From NCBI RefSeq assembly GCF_025399895.1, contig NZ_JAODUA010000001.1, forward strand, positions 1,116,001 to 1,180,000: a stretch of DNA of 64,000 nt, in the 5' to 3' direction. Position numbers and translations under genes: made by a program. Every line of letters starts with the position of its first letter. The stretch's first letter is position 1. Origin of the DNA: Streptomyces sp. ASQP_92 (GTDB taxonomy: Bacteria > Actinomycetota > Actinomycetes > Streptomycetales > Streptomycetaceae). The notes under the pieces were generated by a model. The model saw only the letters and a program-made list of their open reading frames with translations, was not told where the DNA came from and made no database searches. Positions 16,540 through 25,178 of this stretch are shown piece by piece.

Positions 16540-16570
16540 GGCCCGCGCGTCCATCCCGGACGGGCGGGCC
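16540..16570 (+). terminator. Terminator after the ribonuclease gene
   Basis: GGCCCGCGCGTCC and GGACGGGCGGGCC pair with one mismatch around ATCCC, 28 bp after the stop codon. It also lies 31 bp beyond the stop of the convergent gene and may serve both. Confidence 0.6.
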
Positions 16571-16600
16571 CTGTCGTGCGCAGGGAGGCGGTTCACGGGG

Positions 16601-17494
16601 TCAGGTGTCGCACTCCAGGACCGTGCGGCACAGCCCGCAGCGGGCCCTGACCCGGCCGCTCACGGGCACCCGGATCCGCTGGTGGCAGGTCGGGCAGGCG
16701 AAGCACACCCGCGGCCCCTGCGGCCCGGACTCGAAGGAGTAGGGGGAGCCGGGTCCGGCCCGGCCGCCCCCCTGCTCCAGGGCCTGGCGGCGGTCCTTGG
16801 CGTAACGCCGCCGCCCCGCCCAGCCGGCCGCGCTGAGCGGGGGCCGCTGTCCGTCCCGCCGCGCCAGCGCGGCGCCCGCCCTGTACGCGGGGTACGCCTG
16901 CGGGCTGGTGAACCAGGGCGAGGGGTCCTCGCCGAAGAGCGCGGCCCGCTTGGCCAGGACGTACCCGAACTCCTCCGGCGTCAGATAGCCCAGCTTCTGA
17001 CTGGACACCCCGTCCTCGCGGAACGCGTCCAGCAGCAGCCAGCCGGCGCCCAGATAGGTGGTCGCGGTGTCGGTGAGGATCTCGTTGTCGCGGGTCCCGG
17101 GGAACGTCAGGTCCAGGCGGTGCAGCAGGACATGGGTGATCTCGTGCGCGAGGGCGGCCCCGATGTCCCGGCGGTGGCTGCGGAACCGGTCGTTCAGCTC
17201 GATGAAGTACTCGGGCCCGGCGGTCAGTTCGACGTTGGCCGCGTGCCGCATCTCGCGAAAGCCCACGATCATCCGCGCGTCGGGCAGCCGCAGATGCTGG
17301 ACGAGGGCGCGGGCCACCCGCTGGGTCCCCAGGTGCGGGTCGTCCTGGTCGGCGAAGGCCACATCGGCGGGGAGCACGCTGGTCGCGTACCCGTGCAGAC
17401 CGTCGTAGGTCAGGCGCCGGTGCAGCGCGGTGATGGCCGCGCGCACGGTGACGAGGTGCGGATAGCCGTGCACGACCGGGCTCGACACGCCCAC
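16601..17494 (-). CDS. Zinc metalloprotease-like protein with C-terminal zinc ribbon
   Basis: About 297 aa. ALAHEITHVLLHR holds an HExxH zinc site, which with ENDTDTATTY-like downstream acidic residues (NEILTDTATTYLGAG) suggests a metallopeptidase. The last 40 residues carry CPTCHQRIRVPV and CGLC, a two-knuckle zinc ribbon. No signal peptide, so probably cytoplasmic. The start is uncertain: GTG at 17494 has GGGGGTGG before it; GTG at 17488 and longer forms are possible. Substrate unknown. Confidence 0.65.
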   Translation of the reverse strand: MGVSSPVVHGYPHLVTVRAAITALHRRLTYDGLHGYATSVLPADVAFADQDDPHLGTQRVARALVQHLRLPDARMIVGFREMRHAANVELTAGPEYFIELNDRFRSHRRDIGAALAHEITHVLLHRLDLTFPGTRDNEILTDTATTYLGAGWLLLDAFREDGVSSQKLGYLTPEEFGYVLAKRAALFGEDPSPWFTSPQAYPAYRAGAALARRDGQRPPLSAAGWAGRRRYAKDRRQALEQGGGRAGPGSPYSFESGPQGPRVCFACPTCHQRIRVPVSGRVRARCGLCRTVLECDT

Positions 17495-17664
17495 GCTGCC
17501 ACCCCCGTTCCCGGCCGCGGAACCGGCGTTCCCGACCGTGGGCCGGATTCCACTGTAAGCGCGGGGGGCGGCGGCCGGCCCGACCGCGAACTGGCCGGAA
17601 AGTGGCCCTTGTGAGGGCCGCCGCGGGCTCCGCATAATCCGAACGCGCCTTGACGCGCCCATGA

Positions 17665-18519
<855 letters not shown>

Positions 18520-18530
18520 GGCCCCGCGTC

Positions 18531-18560
18531 GCGGCGCCGAGCCCGGGGGTCCGGCGCCGC
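18531..18560 (+). terminator. Possible terminator after the trypsin gene
   Basis: GCGGCGCC and GGCGCCGC pair across a 14-nt loop, 11 bp after the stop. The whole gap to 18758 is full of GC-rich self-complementary stretches, so this hairpin is not unique. Confidence 0.4.
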
Positions 18561-18758
18561 GGAGCACGGTGCCGCGGAGTCCGCCCCCCGGGGGCCGGTG
18601 CCGCTGAGCCCGGCGCCGGCCCGGCACCGTCGGGCCGCCGCGGCCGCGGGTCGCTTCGCGAACGCGGCCCGGCCCCGGCGGCGGCCGCGTCGAACACCGC
18701 TGCCCGGCCGGGCGCCCCGCATTTGCGGGGGCCCGGCCGGACCTGCTCATATAGGGAC

Positions 18759-19412
18759 ATGTCGATCACAGTGGTCATCGCGGACGACCAGGAAATGGTC
18801 AGGACCGGGTTCCGCATGATCCTGGAGAGCCGAACCGACATCGAGGTCCTCGCCGATGTCGTCGACGGCCACGCCGCCCTCGAAGCCGTCGAACGCCTCC
18901 AGCCCGACGTCCTCCTCCTCGACATCCGGATGCCCGGCCTCGACGGACTCGAAGTCACCCGCCGCCTGGCCGGCCGCGAGCGGCCCCGCATCGTCATCTG
19001 CACCACCTTCGACCTCGACGAATACGTCCACGCCGCCCTGCACGGCGGCGCCTGCGGCTTCCTCCTCAAGGACGCCAGCCCCGAAATGCTCGTCGAGGCC
19101 GTACGAGCCGCGGCCGCCGGAGACTCCCTCGTCTCACCCGCGATCACCGTCCGGCTCCTGAAGGAACTCGCCGCCGCCCGCCCCTCCGACGGCGCCCGCA
19201 CACCCTCCGAGCCCCTCACCGACCGCGAACGTGACGTCGTGCGCTGTCTGGCGCGAGGCGCCACCAACGCCGAGATCGCCGGCGAACTGTACGTCTCGCT
19301 GTCCACCGTGAAGACCCACCTCGCCAACGTCCAGGCCAAACTCGGCGCCCGCAACCGCGTGGAGATCGCGGCGTGGGCGTGGGAGAGCGGACTCACGGCG
19401 GGCGCGGCATGA
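18759..19412 (+). CDS. NarL/LuxR-type response regulator
   Basis: 217 aa. Receiver domain with acidic D9/D10, phosphoacceptor D55 (LLLDIRMPG) and K near 106 (FLLKDASP); C-terminal LuxR HTH with LTDRERDVVRCLARG and STVKTHLANVQAKL. The histidine kinase gene follows 173 bp later, so this is the DNA-binding half of a two-component system. AGGGA lies very close to the ATG and CATAT just upstream could be a -10, so a very short leader is possible. Target unknown. Confidence 0.92.
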   Translation: MSITVVIADDQEMVRTGFRMILESRTDIEVLADVVDGHAALEAVERLQPDVLLLDIRMPGLDGLEVTRRLAGRERPRIVICTTFDLDEYVHAALHGGACGFLLKDASPEMLVEAVRAAAAGDSLVSPAITVRLLKELAAARPSDGARTPSEPLTDRERDVVRCLARGATNAEIAGELYVSLSTVKTHLANVQAKLGARNRVEIAAWAWESGLTAGAA

Positions 19413-19467
19413 GGCGCCCGTGAGGCCGGCGTGCGGGTGGGAACGCCGGTGCGGGGTGTGGCTGTGA

Positions 19468-19557
19468 GGGTGCCGTACGTGGGTGGGGCCGGGGGTGGGG
19501 GTGTGGCTGTGGGGGTGCCGTACGTGGGTGGGGGTGTGGGGGTGCCGTACGTGGGTG
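19468..19557 (+). repeat. Three copies of an 18-bp repeat between regulator and kinase
   Basis: GGGTGCCGTACGTGGGTG occurs at 19468-19485, 19513-19530 and 19540-19557, with G/T-rich filler between. Each copy contains the palindrome CCGTACG-like GTACGT core. An in-frame reading gives repeated VPYVGG, but no ribosome binding site or homologous protein is recognised, so it is treated as non-coding. Confidence 0.75.
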
Positions 19558-19585
19558 AGGGTGTCGCTGTGCGCGCCGCGCGTCC

Positions 19586-20761
19586 ATGGCCTCGCCACCT
19601 CGTGGGGTGCCCGTGAGTCCCGTGCGCGGGTGGCTGCGACGCCATCCCCGGGCCGTGGCCGCGGCCCGCCCCCTGCTCGCCGCTGTCCTCGTCGCCCTGG
19701 TCACCTACGAAGGCGTGGCCCTCGCCCGCCAGCCCACCCGGCCGCACGCCATCGTGTGGAGCGCCGGGATCGCGGTGTGCCTGTGCGCGGTGCCCTGGGC
19801 GAAGGTGGCGCTGGTGCCGCGCGCCTGGGCGGCGGCCGCCGTGAGCTGGACCGCCACGGTGGCGCTGCTCCTCAGCGGCCGCCCCGACATCGTGTGGGGC
19901 ATGGGCGAGGCCATCGCCCTCCTGGTGCTGCTGTCCTCCGTGCTGCTGTACGCCCCGGCCCGCACCGCCGCCGTCCTCGGCCCGCTCCTCGCCCTCGGCT
20001 GCATGGCGGCGCCGGTACGCGACGCGCAGCCGGGCCGGTTCACCCTGCTCTTCGCCGTCCTCGCGGTCGTCGTCAGCGCGTACTCCCTGCTGTTGCGCGC
20101 CCAGTCGGGCCAGCGGATGCGTGACCTGGAGGCGGTACGGACCGCCGAACGCATCGAACTCGCCCGCGAACTGCACGACTTGATCGCCCACCATGTCACC
20201 GGCATCGTCGTGCAGGCCCAGGCCGCCCGCTTCACCGCACAGTCGGGGGAGCGCGCCGCCGAGTCGTTCGCCCGCATCGAGGAGGCGGGGGGCGAGGCGC
20301 TCGGCGCGATGCGGCGCCTGGTGCGGGTGCTGCGGGAGGGCGCCGCGGAGACCGAGCCGGTGGCCGGGATCGCGCAGATCCGCGAACTCGCGGCCCGCTT
20401 CTCCCGGGCCGGGCCCCCGGCCGTCCTGTCCATCGAGACGGGCCTGGAGGAGCGGCTGCCCGGGGACGCCGCGGCGCTCGCGCACCGGGTGGTGCGGGAG
20501 TCCCTGACCAACGTCCGCAAACACGCGGCGGACGCGAGTGCCGTACGCATCGGCATCCGCGCCACGGCCGGCGCCCTGGAGGTACGGGTCGCCGACGACG
20601 GATCCAGCGGGGTCGCGCTCGCGGAGCAGGCACGGGGTGGCGGCTTCGGCCTCGCGGGCCTGACCGAGCGGGTCGTGGCGATGGGGGGTGAGCTGGTGGC
20701 GGGGCCGGCGCCGGAGGGGGGTTGGCAGGTTCTGGCGACCTTACCGCTGGACGCGCCCTAG
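19586..20761 (+). CDS. Sensor histidine kinase, NarL-partner (HisKA_3) type
   Basis: Up to 391 aa. Four to five hydrophobic segments in the first 170 residues make a membrane domain without a large outside loop. ELARELHDLIAHHVTG holds the phosphoacceptor H197, and HATPase motifs follow: ESLTNVRKHA (N box), VADDG and GFGLAGL. It should phosphorylate the upstream regulator. The start may instead be GTG at 19613. The 18-bp repeats lie immediately upstream. Confidence 0.88.
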   Translation: MASPPRGVPVSPVRGWLRRHPRAVAAARPLLAAVLVALVTYEGVALARQPTRPHAIVWSAGIAVCLCAVPWAKVALVPRAWAAAAVSWTATVALLLSGRPDIVWGMGEAIALLVLLSSVLLYAPARTAAVLGPLLALGCMAAPVRDAQPGRFTLLFAVLAVVVSAYSLLLRAQSGQRMRDLEAVRTAERIELARELHDLIAHHVTGIVVQAQAARFTAQSGERAAESFARIEEAGGEALGAMRRLVRVLREGAAETEPVAGIAQIRELAARFSRAGPPAVLSIETGLEERLPGDAAALAHRVVRESLTNVRKHAADASAVRIGIRATAGALEVRVADDGSSGVALAEQARGGGFGLAGLTERVVAMGGELVAGPAPEGGWQVLATLPLDAP

Positions 20762-20776
20762 CCCCCGGGGCGGCCC

Positions 20777-21142
20777 GCGCGATTCCCCGCGCCCCTGACC
20801 CCCCTGGCACTCACCCCCCTCGGCCTGCACGCCGACCCCGCCTTTCGCGCAGTTCCCCGCGCCCCAGCCCGTCTCGGTCCTGCGGGCCGTGGCCGCTTTT
20901 CGCGCAGTTCCCCGCGCCCCTAAGCCTTCTTGATCCTGCGGATCGTGCGTGGTTGCTCGCGCAGTTCCCCGCGCCCCCAAAAACCTCGGTCGGCTGCGGA
21001 TCGTGGTCGCTTCTCGCGCAGTTCCCCGCGCCCCCAACTAGCCGGTGTCGGGCCGGGCGGGCAGCTTCGGCCCTTTCCCGCGCCCCAAAACCGGTCTTCG
21101 TCTGCGGGTTGTGGTCGCTTCTCGCGCAGTTCCTCGCGCCCC
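20777..21142. repeat. Diverged tandem array, ~56-bp unit with GCGCAGTTCCCCGCGCCCC core
   Basis: The core GCGCAGTTCCCCGCGCCCC is present at 20847-20865, 20902-20920, 20959-20977 and 21016-21034, with variants at 20777-20795, ~21070-21086 and 21124-21142. Start-to-start distances are 55, 57, 57, 54 and 54. The filler is also related (CTGCGGATCGTGGTCGCTTCTC-like), so the unit is about 56 bp. This core is one I recognise from intergenic regions of many Streptomyces. No gene is seen here. Confidence 0.85.
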
Positions 21143-21212
21143 TTAGCTGCTCGGTGCTGGGGCACCTTCAGCCCGTCCGGCGTTTGAGGACGAGCGCCGT
21201 TCAGGCGCGAAC

Positions 21213-21440
21213 GGGGTCTGGGGCGGAGCCCCAGGGGGCCGGAACCATCCAACCCCGCCGCACGGGTGGGTGGGTGGGCGAGGTGCCTCGGGGTCTGGGG
21301 CGGAGCCCCGGGAGGGCCGGAACCATCCAACCCGGCTGCACGGGCGGGTGGGTGGGCGAAGGTGCCTCGGGGTCTGGGGCGGAGCCCCAGAGGGCCCGGA
21401 ACCAACCAACCCCGCCGCACGGGCGGGTGGGTGGGAAAAC
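21213..21440. repeat. Three tandem copies of a ~78-bp repeat with a GGGGC/GCCCC hairpin
   Basis: Units start at 21213, 21290 and 21369, each opening GGGGTCTGGGGCGGAGCCCC, a small hairpin (TGGGGC, GGA, GCCCCA), then a GGAACCATCCAACCC-like stretch and a G-rich end (CGGGTGGGTGGGTGGG). The hairpin-bearing type is common in Streptomyces intergenic DNA. It lies downstream of the kinase and of the convergent beta-galactosidase gene and may terminate both. No coding sense. Confidence 0.85.
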
Positions 21441-21457
21441 ACCCCCCGGGGCCCGGC

Positions 21458-23290
21458 TCACCCCACCCCGCCCCCAACCTCAAGCACCCACACCTCATTA
21501 CCCCCACCCCGCAACACCGCCCCCGGCACATACAACGACCGCTGCGGCCCAACCCCCCAGTACCGCCCCAGGCAGAACCCGTTCACCCACACGAACCCCC
21601 GCCCCCAGCCCGGGAGTTGAAGGAAGGCGTACGCGTCGGGCGCCCCAGGGGCCCGGGGCGGCGCGAGCTCCACGCGGCCCCGGTGCAGGCCGACCGCCCC
21701 CGCCACCCCCGCCGGCCCGAACGCGACCTTCCCCACCGCCTCCGGGGAGTCGAAGGCGTCCAGCCGCAACCCCCGCGCCCGCACCCCGTGCAGGTACTGC
21801 CGCTCGTGCAGCACCCCGCCCACGATTCCCTTCGACTCCCCGCTGCGCGGCCCGTAGTTGACCCGGCCGAGGGACTCCACCCACAGCTCGACCGCCGCAC
21901 CCCCCGGCACGGGATCGCGCAGCGTGGCCTCCTCGCCGTCCAGCACCCCGGCGCGCACCCCGTCGACGTACACCGTCGCCACGTCCCGGAGACCGAGCAC
22001 CCCGAGCGCGTACGGCTGTCGGGGCCCCGGCACGTCGAGCCGGTAGCGGACCAGGCCCCGGTCGACGTCCAGTTCCTCGAACGTCGGCGGCACCGGAGAC
22101 TCCCGCTCCGCACCCCCCAGCACGTCCAGCACCTCGCCGAGCCCCGCCCACCCGTCGAGGGCGACCACGAGCGACCCCGCCGAGCCCTCGGCGGTGACCC
22201 CGTCAGGAATGACCCCGTCCGCGGCGCCCCCGTCCGCGCCGCCTACACGCAACACCGCCAACTCGACGGGCTCCGGTGGCAGTTCGGGCAGCGGGCGCCC
22301 ATCCTGGTACTTCGCCAGCACCTCCCGGAACCGCCAGAACTTCTCCGTCGGCCGCCCCGCCTCGTCGATCGGCGCGTCGTAGTCGTACGAGGTGACCGTC
22401 GGCTCCAGCGCCCCCACATGCAGCTCCCCGGCCCGGTTCGCGCCCGACCAGCCCCCGAAGTTGGTGCCGCCGTGCGCCATGTAGATGTTCACCGACGCCC
22501 CGCACGCCAGGATCTCCTCCAGCGTCGCCGCCGCGTCGGCCGCGTCCCGCACCACATGGTCCGTACCCCAGTGGTCGAACCAGCCGCACCAGAACTCCAT
22601 GCACATCAGCGGCCCCGCCGGCTGGTGGCGGCGCAGTACCCCGAAGGCCTCGCGCGCCCCGCTGCCGAAGTTCGCCGTGGCGAGGACACCCGGCAGCGAA
22701 CCCCCGCTCAGCATGTGGTCCTCAGGGCCGTCCGAGGTGAACAGCGGCACCGTGATGCCGCACGAGCGCAGCAGCCCGGCCAGGTGCTCCAGATAGGCGC
22801 GGTCGGTGCCGTAACTGCCGTACTCGTTCTCCACCTGCACCATCAGCACCGGTCCGCCCCGGTCGATGCCGCGCTCGGCGACCTGGGGGAGCAGCACCCG
22901 GAACCAGCGGTCCACCCGCTCCAGATACTCCGCGTCGCACGTACGCGCCCGCCGCCCGAGCGGACCCGTCAGCCAGTGCGGCAGGCCCCCGTTCTCCCAC
23001 TCGGCGCAGATGTAGGGCCCCGGCCGCACGATCGCCCACAGCCCGGCCGCCCGCGCCGCGTCCAGGAACCGGCCCAGCGCCCCGACGTCCTCGTACCGGC
23101 CGGGGCCCGGCTCGTGCAGGTTCCACGGCACATACGTCTCGACGCAGTTCAGGCCCATCGCCCGCAGCATCGCGAGCCGGTGCCCCCACTGCGACTCGTG
23201 CACCCGGAAGTAGTGCAGCGCGCCCGACAGCAGGCGCACCGGACGCCCGTCGAGCAGAAAGTCCTCGTCTCCCACGGTGAAATCGCCCAC
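21458..23290 (-). CDS. Beta-galactosidase, glycoside hydrolase family 35
   Basis: A 610-aa GH35 enzyme. The (beta/alpha)8 barrel fills residues 1-330: GALHYFRV, VRPGPYICAEWENGG, the acid/base region QVENEYGSYG (E154/E156) and the nucleophile E232 (MEFWCGWFDHWG). MAHGGTNFG is also typical. Two jelly-roll domains follow. No signal peptide, so it probably acts on imported galactosides in the cytoplasm. GTG start with GGGGGG before it. The divergent AraC gene 126 bp away is the likely regulator. Confidence 0.92.
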   Translation of the reverse strand: MGDFTVGDEDFLLDGRPVRLLSGALHYFRVHESQWGHRLAMLRAMGLNCVETYVPWNLHEPGPGRYEDVGALGRFLDAARAAGLWAIVRPGPYICAEWENGGLPHWLTGPLGRRARTCDAEYLERVDRWFRVLLPQVAERGIDRGGPVLMVQVENEYGSYGTDRAYLEHLAGLLRSCGITVPLFTSDGPEDHMLSGGSLPGVLATANFGSGAREAFGVLRRHQPAGPLMCMEFWCGWFDHWGTDHVVRDAADAAATLEEILACGASVNIYMAHGGTNFGGWSGANRAGELHVGALEPTVTSYDYDAPIDEAGRPTEKFWRFREVLAKYQDGRPLPELPPEPVELAVLRVGGADGGAADGVIPDGVTAEGSAGSLVVALDGWAGLGEVLDVLGGAERESPVPPTFEELDVDRGLVRYRLDVPGPRQPYALGVLGLRDVATVYVDGVRAGVLDGEEATLRDPVPGGAAVELWVESLGRVNYGPRSGESKGIVGGVLHERQYLHGVRARGLRLDAFDSPEAVGKVAFGPAGVAGAVGLHRGRVELAPPRAPGAPDAYAFLQLPGWGRGFVWVNGFCLGRYWGVGPQRSLYVPGAVLRGGGNEVWVLEVGGGVG

Positions 23291-23301
23291 CGGTCCCCCC
23301 G

Positions 23302-23394
23302 CCCCTTTGTGTCAGTCACTCCGCCCGGCCACTCTCGCCCCTGGCGCGCCGCCGGTCCATGGACAAAGATCGGCGCTGATTGGACACAAGGGGG
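23302..23394. promoter_or_regulatory. Candidate AraC half-sites between GH35 and its regulator
   Basis: CCCCTTTGTGTC (23302-23313) and GACACAAGGGGG (23383-23394) form an inverted pair with one mismatch. TGGACAAAG at 23360 and TGGACACAAG at 23381 are direct half-sites 21 bp apart, two helical turns. This fits an AraC dimer that can loop or switch between sites. Confidence 0.5.
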
Positions 23395-23416
23395 ACGGCC
23401 AAGAACGGAAACCGGC

Positions 23417-24304
23417 ATGTATCACACCTGGATGCGGTATTTCACCCCCAGCCCGGCCCATCACCGGCTCGGTCTGGTCTGCCTCGGTGTCGGTCTCCAG
23501 CACGGCACCCTGCCCACCGTGGGCCCCCGCACCCTGGACCACTACGTCGCCGTCGTCATCGGCGCCGGCTCCGGCTGGTTCCGCGGCGCCGACGGCCGTG
23601 AGGTCCCCGTCACCGCGCCCGCCCTGATCTGGCTCACCCCCGGCGTTCCCCACCACTACGGGCCCGACCCCGCCACCGGCTGGGACGAGTCCTTCGTCGA
23701 CTTCGCCGGGCCCGCCGCCGCCACGTACACCGAACTCGGCTACATCGAACCCGACCAGCCCGTGGTGCCGCTCAGCGACACCGTGGGCGCCCGCGCCGCC
23801 GTCGGCCGCATCGCCAGGGCGGCCCGGCGCGGCAACCCGCTCCTGGAGGTCGAGACCGCGGCCGCCGTCCACGAACTGCTCGTCGCGCTGCGCCGTGCCC
23901 GCGCCGACGTCGCCCCCGACGGCGACCCCGTCCTCGACGCCCTCGCCCGCGACGCCTTCCAGCCCCTGTCGGTGGCCGAGCACGCCGCCCGGCACGGCAT
24001 GACCCCCGCCGAACTGCGCACCGCGGTGCGCCGGGGCGCCGGATGCAGCCCCAAGGACTATCTCCTCGGCATCCGCCTGGGCCGCGCCAAGGAACTCCTC
24101 GCCGCCACCGAACTACCGGTCGCCGCCGTCGCCCGCCGCGTCGGCTACGACGACCCCGCCTACTTCTCCCGGCTCTTCACCCGCCGCGTCGGCATCGCGC
24201 CCATACGCTTCCGCGAGCAGCAGGCCCGTACCGTGCCCGGCGGCTGGAGCGACAAGATCCCGGATCCTGAACACCCCCCGACGATCGCGGGCCACGCCAC
24301 GTAA
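23417..24304 (+). CDS. AraC-family transcriptional regulator
   Basis: 295 aa. An N-terminal cupin-like sugar-sensing domain (LDHYVAVVIGAGSGW, LTPGVPHHYGP) is followed by two HTH motifs, the second with VAAVARRVGYDDPAYFSRLFTRRVG. It is divergent from the GH35 beta-galactosidase and probably controls it in response to a sugar. Start at ATG 23417; CGGAAACC before it is a weak ribosome site. Confidence 0.87.
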   Translation: MYHTWMRYFTPSPAHHRLGLVCLGVGLQHGTLPTVGPRTLDHYVAVVIGAGSGWFRGADGREVPVTAPALIWLTPGVPHHYGPDPATGWDESFVDFAGPAAATYTELGYIEPDQPVVPLSDTVGARAAVGRIARAARRGNPLLEVETAAAVHELLVALRRARADVAPDGDPVLDALARDAFQPLSVAEHAARHGMTPAELRTAVRRGAGCSPKDYLLGIRLGRAKELLAATELPVAAVARRVGYDDPAYFSRLFTRRVGIAPIRFREQQARTVPGGWSDKIPDPEHPPTIAGHAT

Positions 24305-24315
24305 GCTCGACGACC

Positions 24316-24618
24316 ATGACCACGATCGACCCCTCCGTGCAGGCAGAGCTGTCCCGGCTCCGCGACAGCATCGACAACATCGACGCCGCTGTCGTGCACA
24401 TGCTGGCGGAGCGCTTCAAATGCACCCAGCAGGTCGGCCACCTCAAGGCCGAACACCGGCTTCCCCCGGCCGACCCGTCGCGCGAAGCCGAACAGATCGC
24501 CCGGCTGCGCCGCCTCGCCGAGAGCGCCAAACTCGACCCGGCCTTCGCCGAGAAGCTCCTGAACTTCATCATCGCCGAGGTCATCAGGCACCACGAGACG
24601 ATCGCCAACTCCGCCTGA
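24316..24618 (+). CDS. Chorismate mutase, AroQ type
   Basis: A 100-aa all-helical protein that rearranges chorismate to prephenate, the entry to Phe and Tyr. RLRDSIDNID near residue 14, KCTQQVGHLKAEH near 35 and an EKLLNFIIAEVIRHHE helix are the family marks, with the substrate-binding Arg and Lys in these segments. It begins 11 bp after the AraC stop with no clear ribosome site, so it may be translated with that gene. No partner aromatic genes nearby. Confidence 0.88.
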   Translation: MTTIDPSVQAELSRLRDSIDNIDAAVVHMLAERFKCTQQVGHLKAEHRLPPADPSREAEQIARLRRLAESAKLDPAFAEKLLNFIIAEVIRHHETIANSA

Positions 24619-24756
24619 CCCCCAGCCCCTCCGCCGCGAGCCCCCCAATACCCCGCCGACGCGGCGCCCCACACACACCGCCCCGATGCGCCGCGCCCCA
24701 ACACCGCCCGCCGACGCGATGGCCCCCCACGCCGCTGGCCGGACGCGATCCGCCCG

Positions 24757-25107
24757 CATCACCCGAGGCCGTGCTCCGCCCAGGGACACGCTTCACCTGA
24801 GGCCGGGTCCCGCCCGCAGGCCCGTTTCACCTGAGGCCGTGCTCCGCCCAGGGACACGCTTCACCTGGGGCCGGGTCCGGCCCGCAGGCCCGTTTCACCT
24901 GAGGCCGTGCTCCGCCCAGGGACACGCTTCACCTGGGGCCGGGTCCGGCCCGCAGGCCCGCATCACCTGAGGCCGTGCTCCGCCCAGGGACACGCATCAC
25001 CTGAGGCCGGGTCCCGGCCCGCAGGTCCGCTTCACCTGAGGCCGGGTCCCGCCCAGGGACACGCATCACCGCAGGCCGGGCTCCGCCCAGGGACCCCCGC
25101 CGCCCCG
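24757..25107. repeat. Tandem array of a 34-bp unit, organised as 68-bp pairs
   Basis: Two related 34-bp units alternate, CTGAGGCCGTGCTCCGCCCA... and CTGGGGCCGGGTCCGGCCCG..., both ending in TTCAC or ATCAC. The first type starts (GGCC) at 24767, 24835, 24903 and 24971, exactly 68 bp apart; diverged units follow at 25040 and 25074. Neither 34 nor 68 is divisible by 3, so it is not coding. The gap between chorismate mutase and pepN (24619-25178) holds nothing else recognisable. Confidence 0.9.
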
Positions 25108-25178
25108 GCCCTGCCCTGCCCTGCCCCCCGGAGGGCCTCGCCCTGTGCCCACCCGCCCCGTTCGGGCAGCATGGCCCC

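Noticed and set aside
19431..19616. Small open frame coding repeated VPYVGG
   Set aside because: It arises from the DNA repeats, has no ribosome binding site and overlaps the kinase start.
20777..21142. Regularly spaced 19-bp repeats resembling a CRISPR array
   Set aside because: The spacers are related to each other, units vary in the repeat itself, and no cas genes are present.
24757..25107. 34-bp repeats with ~34-bp spacers as a CRISPR array
   Set aside because: The apparent spacers are diverged copies of the same unit and identical between repeats.
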